Assembly (NCBI GenBank): GCA_030604345.1 | Contig: JAUVWB010000110.1 | Span: 1-6,101 of the forward strand | Reading direction: 5' to 3' | From: Desulfofustis sp. | GTDB taxonomy: Bacteria > Desulfobacterota > Desulfobulbia > Desulfobulbales > Desulfocapsaceae | Length of the DNA: 6,101 nt | Part shown: positions 1 through 6,101 of the stretch, piece by piece | Layout of the letters: each line of letters starts with the position of its first letter | How positions within the stretch are numbered: position 1 is the first letter of the stretch | Made by a program: the position numbers and the translations under genes | The notes under the pieces: model-generated | The model's database searches: none | What the model was told of the DNA's origin: nothing | What the model saw: only the letters and a program-made list of their open reading frames with translations

Positions 1-1
1 C

Positions 2-1357
2 AGCATCTATCCCGACCGACCGGTACTGAGCCCCACCGACCTGCGCGTCGACATCCTTGCTCAGGTTGATCAACCACCGGCGGCAACAACCGGTGAACCG
101 GAAGAAGAGGTCATCAGCGAAGAGGCGCAAGCCAAAATCATCGCCCTGTGGAAGAGCTGGGACGCCATGCTCGTCCACCTCATCGACCGGCTATCCGAAA
201 AACCACTGAGCCTGACGGATCGGCACTTGCTGCTCGACAGCATGCTGACGGTCCGTTACGAATTCGAGGATGCGCTGACCAACAATCATCTGACCGACCG
301 ATTCGTCAGGGACCAGTTCATGCAGACCTGGCAGGTGCTCCGCCCCCTCTTCAGGCGCCATCTCGATCCGGGTGACAGCAATAGCCTGCTTGGCTACCTC
401 AGTTTTTTCACCGCCGCCGACGCCCTGTCGGGAATCGACCAGATCGGTCCGCTGCTCGGTGTTGAGATCAGCCGTGCCGGCTTTTATCGGCTGGCCCATA
501 TGTTGAGCAACGAGACATTGGATGAAGGCGATGCTGTCGACCCGCGCCTGCGTCGGGTCCTCGGCCTTGTAGACACGCTGCCGGTGCCGCTCGCACCACC
601 GGCAACGGCCGAACCTGATCAGCCGCTCCCCACCGATCCGGCCCCCGAGCCCCCACCCTCTGAATCACCCGACGCATCATGGCTCCGGCACGGGGCCGAC
701 CTGCTGCAGCGGACAACAGCCCTCCTGTTCGCCATACGCCCCGCCCATGCCGCTCTGCCGGGCATGAACGAAATCCGCGAATGGACAGCCGGCATCGTCA
801 GCGCCGACCAGCTGCTGCCGAAAGTGCACAAAGTCGTACAGGAAGCAACCCGATCCCAGCAGGGCAAGATAACACTGGCAAACCTTGGCCCCGACTGGTT
901 CTCCCGGATGATGCATGCCACCGCCTGGCAGGAAAGCTGCTTTCGCCAGTTTGTGGTGAAGGACAACAAGATCGTCTACCTGCTCTCCTACAATAACACG
1001 TCGGTCGGTATCATGCAGATTAACGAGAAGGTCTGGCGAGGTATCTACGACATGCAGGAATTGCGGTGGAATATTCGCTACAACAGCCTGGCCGGAGCGG
1101 AGATCCTGAGCCTTTATCTCAACCGGTACATCGCTCCCAAACGCACCGTCTTCTCCGGTGAGGGCGGGGGCGATGAACGGTTTCTGGCCGGCTGGCTTTA
1201 CTCGCTCTACAACGGTGGACCCAGCCAACTCGATAAATTTCCAGCCCGCTACACAGCCAACAAGCTCTACCGAAGCGACGAGCTTTTCCTGGGAAAATTC
1301 GACAAGACCAACGGCTCGTCGTGGCTGACCACTGTGGATTGCCTGCCTGCCTTGTGA
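2..1357 (+). CDS. SLT-domain (lytic transglycosylase-like) protein, 5' end outside window
   Basis: The reading frame is open from the first complete codon at position 2 to the TGA at 1355-1357, so the gene begins upstream and 451 residues are visible; the ATG at 167 is internal. The catalytic region shows the SLT/lysozyme-fold hallmarks: Glu311 in an AWQES motif (codon 932-934), SVGIMQIN at about 334-341 and YNGGP at about 403-407. By family knowledge such enzymes cleave the MurNAc-GlcNAc bond of peptidoglycan in the periplasm, forming a 1,6-anhydro product. The upstream half (about residues 40-195) is predicted mostly helical and I recognise no family in it. A Pro/Glu/Asp-rich linker (about 199-226) separates the two parts. 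A short hydrophobic stretch ending in AHA follows at about 240-253. Any signal peptide would lie outside the window. The fold assignment is firm; the true substrate and the N-terminal role are unknown. Confidence 0.85.
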   Translation, partial: SIYPDRPVLSPTDLRVDILAQVDQPPAATTGEPEEEVISEEAQAKIIALWKSWDAMLVHLIDRLSEKPLSLTDRHLLLDSMLTVRYEFEDALTNNHLTDRFVRDQFMQTWQVLRPLFRRHLDPGDSNSLLGYLSFFTAADALSGIDQIGPLLGVEISRAGFYRLAHMLSNETLDEGDAVDPRLRRVLGLVDTLPVPLAPPATAEPDQPLPTDPAPEPPPSESPDASWLRHGADLLQRTTALLFAIRPAHAALPGMNEIREWTAGIVSADQLLPKVHKVVQEATRSQQGKITLANLGPDWFSRMMHATAWQESCFRQFVVKDNKIVYLLSYNNTSVGIMQINEKVWRGIYDMQELRWNIRYNSLAGAEILSLYLNRYIAPKRTVFSGEGGGDERFLAGWLYSLYNGGPSQLDKFPARYTANKLYRSDELFLGKFDKTNGSSWLTTVDCLPAL

Positions 1358-1368
1358 ACTAGAATAAT
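1339..1368 (+). promoter_or_regulatory. possible sigma-70 promoter for the transporter gene
   Basis: A TTGCCT hexamer (1339-1344, inside the end of the preceding gene) is followed after 18 bases by AATAAT (1363-1368). This would place a transcript start roughly 25-30 bases before the ATG at 1403. Both boxes are imperfect, and the gap between the genes is only 45 bases, so read-through from the upstream gene is an equally good explanation. No terminator hairpin is visible between the genes. Confidence 0.2.
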
Positions 1369-1402
1369 TCCTGCCACTCATTTTTTCATTCCCAACAACC
1401 CC

Positions 1403-2317
1403 ATGAACTATTTCGGCGAAGCCATCGCGCTGACCACCGTTCTTTGCTGGACCATCAGTATCCAGTGTTTCGAAGTCGCCTCGCGACGAGTGGGGGCCAC
1501 TCCGGTGAACATCATTCGCCTGAGCGTCGCCCTGCTGCTCTTTTCGGTGTTCCTCCTGGCGCGCGACGGCTCTCCCCTGCCCACCGGCTTTCCACTGTCC
1601 GCCTGGGTGCTGCTTAGCCTTTCCGGCATCGTCGGGTTCTTCATCGGCGACATCTTTTTATTCAAAGCGCTCGTTGAACTTGGGCCTCGCCTGACCATGC
1701 TGCTGCACAGCCTGGCCGCCCCGTCGGCCGCCGTTATCGGCTGGCTGCTGCTGGACGAGAGCTATCTCCCTCATCAGTGGCTCGGTATTCTCGTCACCCT
1801 GATCGGCGTCTGTCTGGTCATCATGGAGCGGGCGCCCCGCGCCGTACCGATCGGTCGCCGTCAGGCCCGGGCCGTCACCGCCATCGGCATCGCCTACGGA
1901 CTCGGGGCCATGCTCGGCCAGGCGGGCGGCTACATCCTGAGCAAGGCCGGTATGCATACCGAAACCGACTATTTGGACGCCTTCAGCGCCACCCAGATCA
2001 GGGCCATTGCCGCCTTTCTTTGTTTCGCTCTCTATTTTACCGTCAGCCGACGCTGGTCTCTGGTCAGATCCGCTCTCGCCGACAGCCATGCGGTGGCGTT
2101 TACCAGCACCGGCGCCCTGGTCGGCCCCTTTCTCGGCGTCTCGCTGTCCCTGCTGTCCCTGCACTATCTGGCAACCGGTGTCGCCGCCACCTTCCTGTCA
2201 CTGGTGCCGATCGCCATTATTCCTTTCTCCTACTTTCTTTATCGGGAGCATGTTTCACTCCGCGCCATCGTCGGAACCATCACCGCCATCTTCGGCATCT
2301 ACCTGCTCATGTCCTGA
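1403..2317 (+). CDS. EamA/DMT-superfamily transporter
   Basis: A complete 304-residue, very hydrophobic protein with about ten predicted membrane helices (roughly 5-22, 36-53, 67-88, 95-117, 124-141, 157-179, 196-214, 227-250, 254-280 and 284-303). It splits into two repeats of five helices, as expected for tandem EamA domains (about 3-141 and 155-303); 304 residues is the usual family length. Members move small metabolites such as amino acids, purines or sugars across the inner membrane, and the substrate cannot be read from sequence. The start is well fixed: the previous gene's TGA lies in the same frame at 1355, and the ATG at 1403 is the first ATG/GTG/TTG after it. It has no recognisable Shine-Dalgarno sequence, since the preceding bases are pyrimidine- and A-rich. 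The 45-base gap to the upstream gene permits co-transcription, but no functional link is evident. Confidence 0.9.
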   Translation: MNYFGEAIALTTVLCWTISIQCFEVASRRVGATPVNIIRLSVALLLFSVFLLARDGSPLPTGFPLSAWVLLSLSGIVGFFIGDIFLFKALVELGPRLTMLLHSLAAPSAAVIGWLLLDESYLPHQWLGILVTLIGVCLVIMERAPRAVPIGRRQARAVTAIGIAYGLGAMLGQAGGYILSKAGMHTETDYLDAFSATQIRAIAAFLCFALYFTVSRRWSLVRSALADSHAVAFTSTGALVGPFLGVSLSLLSLHYLATGVAATFLSLVPIAIIPFSYFLYREHVSLRAIVGTITAIFGIYLLMS

Positions 2318-2373
2318 CCAGTCGGCAGAGCGCCTGTCACCATTCGGATACGACGATGCGGAACGGAATCGTT

Positions 2374-2511
2374 ATGAATCGATTAAAATATCATTTCCGT
2401 TTCCTCAAAAATATGGCATATTACGTTTTGGTTTTTGGTAGTTCGTCCGACAAAAAGGACGAAAACAAGCCGAATCCTCGAACCGACCGAGCAACCGTGT
2501 CGGCACGGTGA
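2374..2511 (+). CDS. doubtful 45-residue small ORF
   Basis: An ATG at 2374 opens a 45-codon frame ending in TGA at 2509-2511. A GGAA stretch at 2365-2368, five bases before the ATG, could serve as a weak ribosome binding site; an alternative in-frame ATG lies at 2356. The predicted peptide has a basic N-terminal third, a short hydrophobic patch (about residues 14-22) and a polar, charged tail with DKKDENK. I recognise no family. Against coding: only about 45 percent of third codon positions are G or C, well below the neighbouring genes, and the frame runs across two inverted repeats that look like RNA structure. It could be a leader peptide, a small membrane-associated protein or chance. Confidence 0.22.
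   Translation: MNRLKYHFRFLKNMAYYVLVFGSSSDKKDENKPNPRTDRATVSAR
2394..2424 (+). promoter_or_regulatory. possible promoter for the glucan synthase leader
   Basis: Within the AT-rich stretch, TG at 2414-2415 precedes CATATT (2417-2422), giving an extended -10-like arrangement. A poor -35-like hexamer, TTTCCG (2394-2399), lies 17 bases upstream of it. A start near 2430 would give a leader of about 215 bases containing all the hairpins described here. The match is weak; the AT-rich context and the position upstream of a new transcription unit are the main support. Confidence 0.25.
2442..2463 (+). promoter_or_regulatory. stem-loop 1 in the glucan synthase leader
   Basis: TTCGTCC (2442-2448) and GGACGAA (2457-2463) form a perfect 7-bp stem with an 8-base A-rich loop. 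The loop bases CAAAAA (2451-2456) are also complementary to TTTTTG (2432-2437) just upstream, and GTTTT (2425-2429) could pair with AAAAC (2462-2466). Alternative folds are therefore possible. No T-run follows on either strand, so it is not an ordinary intrinsic terminator. Confidence 0.45.
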
Positions 2512-2528
2512 GTGGCGAGAGATTCGGC
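2469..2528 (+). promoter_or_regulatory. long stem-loop 2 with nested hairpin in the glucan synthase leader
   Basis: GCCGAATCCTCG (2469-2480) pairs with 2516-2528 to give 12 base pairs interrupted only by a bulged A at 2520. Nested inside, ACCGTG (2494-2499) and CACGGT (2504-2509) form a perfect 6-bp hairpin with a TCGG loop. The inner part is asymmetric: 13 unpaired bases on the 5' side and 6 on the 3' side. The element begins five bases after stem-loop 1 and ends 118 bases before the start codon. No T-run follows. I could not match it to a riboswitch consensus I know; it may be a structured leader, a small RNA, or a DNA-level binding site. Confidence 0.5.
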
Positions 2529-2623
2529 AAACACAGAGACCATAACCCCAACGTTTACAATTTCCCGGCTCAAACCGTCGCCGCCACCGACCACGAACCA
2601 GGACCGGTAATCGGCCCTTCGCT

Positions 2624-2637
2624 CCGGAACTCTCCGG
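2624..2637 (+). promoter_or_regulatory. small hairpin just before the glucan synthase start
   Basis: CCGGA (2624-2628) and TCCGG (2633-2637) form a 5-bp stem with an ACTC loop, ending nine bases before the ATG at 2647. It occupies the place where a ribosome binding site would normally lie, and no purine-rich Shine-Dalgarno sequence is visible there. The stem is short, so chance in a GC-rich region is possible. Confidence 0.25.
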
Positions 2638-2646
2638 GTTTTCCCT

Positions 2647-5307
2647 ATGACCAGAATAAATGTCTTGATCTGCATCGCTGTTGCGATTGTATCCACCAGT
2701 TGCTGGGCTCTGTTGAATCGTCCCGAGATTGAACCGGCCTGGCCGGAGCGGATCCAGGGTTTTTCCTTCTCACCGATGCGCCCCTGGAACGACCCGGCCA
2801 AACAGGACCTGCCGAGCGAAAGTGAAATCGACGCCGACCTGCAGATGCTTGCCGGAAAAACCAACGCCATCAGGGTTTATTCGGTGGCCGGCAGCCAACA
2901 ACATGTGCCCTTTCTCGCCAGGCAATACGGGCTCAATGTCACCCTCGGCGCCTGGATCGGGCCGGATCTCGAGGCCAACGAGGAACAGATCGAGACCGTC
3001 ATCAGGCTGGCGCAACAATATTACCAGAACGTCATCCGGGTCATCATCGGCAACGAGGCACTGCTCCGTGAGGAGGTGACCATCGACCAGCTGCAGGCCT
3101 ATCTTGACCGGGTCCGCGATGCCCTCGATATCCCGGTCAGTACCGCAGAGCCCTGGCATATCTGGGACACAAATCGAGAGCTGGCCGACCACGTGGACTT
3201 TATCGCCACGCACATTCTTCCCTATTGGGAAGGCATCCACGTGGACCACGCCGTCGATTACGTGATTGACCGCTACGAGTATCTCAGCGGCACCTTCCCT
3301 GGGAAGGACATTGTCATTGCCGAGGTGGGCTGGCCGAGCAACGGCCGGATTCGCCAGGATGCGGTGGCCTCGGTGGCCAATCAGGCCGCATTCCTGCGCC
3401 GATTCCTGCACCAGGCCGAAGAACTGGGATACGTCTACTACATAATGGAAGCCTTCGATCAACCGTGGAAACGAACCCTCGAAGGTGCGGTCGGGGCCTA
3501 CTGGGGAGTCTTCGACGCCGATCGTCGGGCAAAATTCCCGTTTACCTCACCCATCGTCAACGTGCCCAGATGGCACCTGCTCGCCGGCATTTCGGTGCTG
3601 CTCGCATTGGTCGTCTCCGGGTTGCTGCTGATCGACAGCCAAAGACTCAGCAAACGGGGCCGCAGCTTTCTCGCCATAATCGCCTTTTTTGCCGCCAGTT
3701 GCACCGTCTGGATTGTCTATAGTTACTCCCGGCAATACATGACCGTCTCCTCGCTGATTATCGGGATACTGCTGATCGTCGGCCTGACCGGTGTCTTGCT
3801 GGTGCTGCTGGCCGAGGCCCATGAATGGGCCGAGGCCTTATGGGGATCGGTGGGCCGGAGATCCGACCAGCCGGTCGCTGCCGGCGATGGCCCTCCAGCC
3901 AAGGTCTCCATCCATGTACCCGCTTACAACGAGCCGCCGGAGATGCTGATCGAGACCCTCAACGCGTTGGCCAACCTGGATTATCCGGACTTCGAAGTCA
4001 TCGTTATGGATAACAACACCAGGGACCCGGAGGTCTGGCAGCCGGTGGCCGCCCATTGCCGGACCCTCGGAGAGCGCTTTCGGTTTTTCCATGAGGACCG
4101 TTTGCCGGGCTTCAAAGCTGGCGCCCTCAATTACGCCTTGGCCAGGACCGCCCCCGACGTCACCGTCGTGGCGGTGATCGACAGTGACTATGTGGTTGAT
4201 CGGCACTGGTTGCGTGATCTGGTTCCCCACTTCAACCGGCCGCACGTGGCCATCGTCCAGGCCCCTCAGGATTACCGGGATGACCGGGAGAACCTGTTCA
4301 AATCCATGTGTTTTGCCGAGTACCGTGGTTTTTTCTGCATCGGCATGGTGACCCGTAACGAACGGAATGCCATCATTCAGCACGGCACCATGACCATGGT
4401 ACGCAGAACGGTTCTTGAAGATATCGGCGGATGGGCCCAGTGGTGCATCACCGAAGACGCCGAACTCGGTTTACGCATTTTCGAACGCGGTTATGAAGCA
4501 GTTTACGTCCCACAGAGTTATGGCAAGGGGCTCATGCCGGACAATTTCGTCGATTTCAAAAAACAGCGATATCGCTGGGCCTACGGCGCCATTCAGATCA
4601 TGCGTCACCACGCCCGGGCTCTGTTCCAGCCGCATTGCAGCCGGCTCTCTCACGGCCAACGGTACCATTTTCTGGCTGGCTGGCTGCCTTGGCTGGCCGA
4701 CAGCGTCAATCTGCTGTTCACCCTGGCAGCACTCTGCTGGTCGGTACTGATGATCCATTCGCCCGCTCGCTTCGAACCGCCGCTGATCCTTATCTCACTG
4801 ATTCCCATCTCTTTTTTCATCTTCAAGCTGGCCAAGATGTTTTATCTCTACCAGCGCCGGGTCGATGCCTCACTGACCAAGACCTTGGCTTCTGCGGTCG
4901 CCGGCCTGTCGCTTACCCATACCATCGCCAAGGCAGTTCTTTTCGGCTTCGTCACTAGGAACCTGCCGTTCTTCCGTACCCCGAAAAAGGCCGGCTGCTC
5001 CACCTTCCGCTATGCACTGCAAGCGGCCCGCGAGGAAGGCCTGATGGCCATCGCCTTGCTGTTGGCCATCCACGGCATCATCGTCGCCCAAGGCACCCAA
5101 TCGCCTGATTTGAAGTTCTGGGCAGTGGTCCTGCTGATCCAGGCCGTTCCCTATCTCGCCGCCGTGGCCGTCTCTTTCATCGCCACCGGCAGGTCCATAC
5201 CGAAACCGCTGCTGGAGGGTTTTTCCGAACCTCTCTCCGGCGATTCCCAGGTATTGGCCAAACAGGCCTATACCCCGTTGCACCGGGAGTCGACCCATAA
5301 GGCATAG
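2647..5307 (+). CDS. ndvB: NdvB-like beta-glucan synthase, GH17-GT2 fusion
   Basis: A complete 886-residue inner-membrane protein. One N-terminal helix (about 5-22) precedes a periplasm-facing GH17 domain (about 36-290) with candidate acid/base Glu137 (in IIGNEAL) and nucleophile Glu226 (in IAEVGWPSNG). Three helices (about 309-330, 340-360, 367-391) lead to a cytoplasmic GT2 domain with VPAYNEP (424-430), Asp455, DSD (512-514), TED (602-604) and QRYRW (640-644), the full set for a processive synthase. About five or six further helices follow from 675 to 848. This is the layout and approximate length of proteobacterial NdvB proteins, which make beta-1,3-linked periplasmic glucans; their GH17 domains act as glucan transglycosylases. 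The expected donor is UDP-glucose. There is no C-terminal PilZ domain. The start is firm: an in-frame TAA at 2608-2610 leaves no earlier ATG/GTG/TTG. The exact linkage, and whether the glucan is cyclic or linear, cannot be read. The next gene begins 7 bases later. Confidence 0.9.
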   Translation: MTRINVLICIAVAIVSTSCWALLNRPEIEPAWPERIQGFSFSPMRPWNDPAKQDLPSESEIDADLQMLAGKTNAIRVYSVAGSQQHVPFLARQYGLNVTLGAWIGPDLEANEEQIETVIRLAQQYYQNVIRVIIGNEALLREEVTIDQLQAYLDRVRDALDIPVSTAEPWHIWDTNRELADHVDFIATHILPYWEGIHVDHAVDYVIDRYEYLSGTFPGKDIVIAEVGWPSNGRIRQDAVASVANQAAFLRRFLHQAEELGYVYYIMEAFDQPWKRTLEGAVGAYWGVFDADRRAKFPFTSPIVNVPRWHLLAGISVLLALVVSGLLLIDSQRLSKRGRSFLAIIAFFAASCTVWIVYSYSRQYMTVSSLIIGILLIVGLTGVLLVLLAEAHEWAEALWGSVGRRSDQPVAAGDGPPAKVSIHVPAYNEPPEMLIETLNALANLDYPDFEVIVMDNNTRDPEVWQPVAAHCRTLGERFRFFHEDRLPGFKAGALNYALARTAPDVTVVAVIDSDYVVDRHWLRDLVPHFNRPHVAIVQAPQDYRDDRENLFKSMCFAEYRGFFCIGMVTRNERNAIIQHGTMTMVRRTVLEDIGGWAQWCITEDAELGLRIFERGYEAVYVPQSYGKGLMPDNFVDFKKQRYRWAYGAIQIMRHHARALFQPHCSRLSHGQRYHFLAGWLPWLADSVNLLFTLAALCWSVLMIHSPARFEPPLILISLIPISFFIFKLAKMFYLYQRRVDASLTKTLASAVAGLSLTHTIAKAVLFGFVTRNLPFFRTPKKAGCSTFRYALQAAREEGLMAIALLLAIHGIIVAQGTQSPDLKFWAVVLLIQAVPYLAAVAVSFIATGRSIPKPLLEGFSEPLSGDSQVLAKQAYTPLHRESTHKA

Positions 5308-5314
5308 CCCCCCC
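5308..5314 (+). other. seven-C tract between the synthase stop and the next start
   Basis: All seven bases between the TAG of the synthase gene and the ATG at 5315 are C. The only purine-rich candidate ribosome binding site is AAGG at 5299-5302, inside the end of the synthase gene and 12 bases from the ATG. The downstream gene may therefore rely on translational coupling. The tract is short, and nothing else indicates length variation. Confidence 0.5.
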
Positions 5315-6101
5315 ATGAATGCGCCAACTAAAACCAGTCCGGGCCGGCAAGCGCGAGCTGTACTGCCAGCACTCCGGCCCGCCTGGCTGTGGCTGCTTGC
5401 CCCGTTGCTGCTGCCTCTCTTCTGGCGACTCTGGGACAACGGCCTGAATCAACCCGCCGGCATGGTCTCCGATCTCGCCACGGCAGGTGCCTGCTTCCTG
5501 CTCTGCTGGTATGCACCACGACCATTGCGCAGCCTGCTGCTGCTTTGCTGGCTTACCTTCCAAATCAGTGCCGCGGAGTTGGCAGGAGCGGTACAACGGT
5601 TACCCAGCTGGCAGGATGGAGCCTACCTCTTCGACCCTTCCTTTGTTCGCAACAGCCTCGACGGATTTCATCTCTTCGCACCCTGGTTTGCTGCCGTCAT
5701 GAGTGTGGCGACCGTGGTCGCCATGGTCGCACCGCGACCTCGCTGTTCCGTCAAACCCCTGCTGATCGGCCTGCTTTCGTTGCCACTGCTGTTAGCCCTG
5801 CACGGCTCCATCACCGCCAGACAACCGGACCAGAGCACCCTGGCCCGCTATCAGGCGCTACACTGGCTCATCGCCGATGCCCTGGCCGGGAACGACTGGG
5901 GCAAAGCTGATGCGTCGGCGGTCGTTTTACCGGCTTCCCTCAGGCGAGCTGATCTGGCCGGTCAACCACTGCTAGTCACCGACACGCCAACGCAACACCG
6001 CCCCAACGTGCTGCTGGTAGTGCTTGAAGGGGTGCCCGGCATCTTTCTGCCTGATATCCGCCGGCTTGTCGGAGAGCCGACACCCGCCTTGGAAATGAAA
6101 G
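5315..6101 (+). CDS. membrane sulfatase-fold protein, likely phosphoglycerol-transferase type, 3' end outside window
   Basis: The frame is open from the ATG at 5315 to the window edge (262 codons seen). After a basic N-terminus come five predicted membrane helices (about 23-40, 51-67, 71-88, 118-139, 147-164), a linker, then RPNVLLVVLEG (229-239). This resembles the first strand of the alkaline-phosphatase/sulfatase fold, with Glu238 at the position of the first metal ligand. Glutamate rather than aspartate there, together with five helices before an exported domain, is typical of LtaS/OpgB-type enzymes that transfer phosphoglycerol (or phosphoethanolamine in related groups) from phospholipid to a glycan outside the inner membrane. 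The nucleophile Thr/Ser and other metal ligands lie beyond the window, so activity and donor are not shown. Its position 7 bases after the glucan synthase suggests it modifies that glucan. Other sulfatase-fold functions remain possible. Confidence 0.75.
   Translation, partial: MNAPTKTSPGRQARAVLPALRPAWLWLLAPLLLPLFWRLWDNGLNQPAGMVSDLATAGACFLLCWYAPRPLRSLLLLCWLTFQISAAELAGAVQRLPSWQDGAYLFDPSFVRNSLDGFHLFAPWFAAVMSVATVVAMVAPRPRCSVKPLLIGLLSLPLLLALHGSITARQPDQSTLARYQALHWLIADALAGNDWGKADASAVVLPASLRRADLAGQPLLVTDTPTQHRPNVLLVVLEGVPGIFLPDIRRLVGEPTPALEMK

Larger units (their letters stand above)
2318..2646. other. 329-base intergenic region with AT-rich segment and inverted repeats
   Basis: This is the only long non-coding gap in the window. 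It starts with about 50 ordinary bases after the transporter stop, with no convincing terminator. An AT-rich stretch at about 2371-2440 stands out from the GC-rich surroundings. Inverted repeats follow at 2442-2463 and 2469-2528. About 95 bases of C-rich sequence (2529-2623) show no structure I can support, and a small hairpin at 2624-2637 lies just before the next start codon. The likely reading is promoter plus long structured leader of the glucan synthase gene. Confidence 0.6.

Noticed and set aside
719..760. Internal signal peptide ending in AHA within the SLT protein
   Set aside because: The frame is continuous for at least 240 codons upstream, and the hydrophobic stretch is short and contains an arginine, so a separate exported start there is unlikely.
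677..1381. 234-codon minus-strand ORF opposite the SLT gene
   Set aside because: It lies opposite the conserved catalytic motifs of the plus-strand gene, has no recognisable domain, and is the usual antisense shadow in GC-rich DNA.
2414..2429. Possible sigma-54 promoter
   Set aside because: TGGCATA matches the -24 half, but the -12 half reads GTTTT and lacks the essential GC.
1777..2511. 244-codon plus-strand ORF overlapping the transporter end
   Set aside because: Most of it is an out-of-frame, arginine- and histidine-rich shadow of the transporter; only the last 45-51 codons lie in non-coding DNA, and these are treated separately as a doubtful small ORF.
2442..2528. Intrinsic terminator or known c-di-GMP-I riboswitch
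   Set aside because: Neither stem is followed by a T-run on either strand, and the conserved GEMM sequence blocks are not visible.
2421..2870. 149-codon minus-strand ORF across the leader and synthase start
   Set aside because: It overlaps the synthase N-terminus and the inverted repeats, shows no family resemblance, and has no promoter or binding site that I can support.
5308..5314. Phase-variable homopolymer
   Set aside because: Seven Cs is short, and the tract lies between genes where slippage would change only spacing; nothing else suggests variation.
4870..5439. 189-codon minus-strand ORF and the overlapping plus-strand frame at 5389-5910
   Set aside because: Both are compositional shadows of the synthase C-terminus and the sulfatase-fold gene, whose frames show coherent membrane helices and motifs.

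Overview
The window is 6.1 kb of GC-rich DNA with long plus-strand genes and one AT-richer gap. It looks like chromosomal sequence from a Gram-negative, envelope-building bacterium. A lytic transglycosylase-like protein, a glucan synthase of the proteobacterial NdvB type and a periplasm-facing sulfatase-fold enzyme all point to a double-membrane cell. A deltaproteobacterial (Desulfobacterota-like) source would fit, but this is an impression from protein style and base composition, not a demonstrated assignment. I see no mobile element, tRNA, rRNA, CRISPR array or replication origin.

Layout, all on the plus strand: (1) positions 2-1357, the 3' part of a gene whose start lies outside the window; it encodes an N-terminal helical region, a proline-rich linker and a C-terminal SLT (lysozyme-like) catalytic domain. 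(2) 1403-2317, a complete EamA/DMT-family ten-helix transporter. (3) 2318-2646, a 329-base gap with an AT-rich stretch, two well-formed inverted repeats, a third small hairpin next to the following start codon, and a doubtful 45-residue ORF. (4) 2647-5307, a complete 886-residue membrane protein that fuses a GH17 beta-glucan-acting domain to a processive GT2 glycosyltransferase, the architecture of NdvB-type beta-1,3-glucan synthases. (5) 5315 to the window end, the 5' part of a five-helix membrane protein entering an alkaline-phosphatase/sulfatase-fold domain, resembling LtaS/OpgB-type phosphoglycerol transferases.

Genes 4 and 5 are separated by 7 bases and are almost certainly co-transcribed. 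The simplest reading is a two-step envelope glucan pathway: the synthase polymerises glucose from UDP-glucose, exports it and remodels or branches it on the periplasmic side through GH17, and the next protein adds a charged substituent such as phosphoglycerol, as OpgB does for osmoregulated periplasmic glucans in enterobacteria. That pairing is an inference, because the catalytic part of gene 5 is cut off. The structured stretch before gene 4 is the best candidate for an undescribed regulatory element here.
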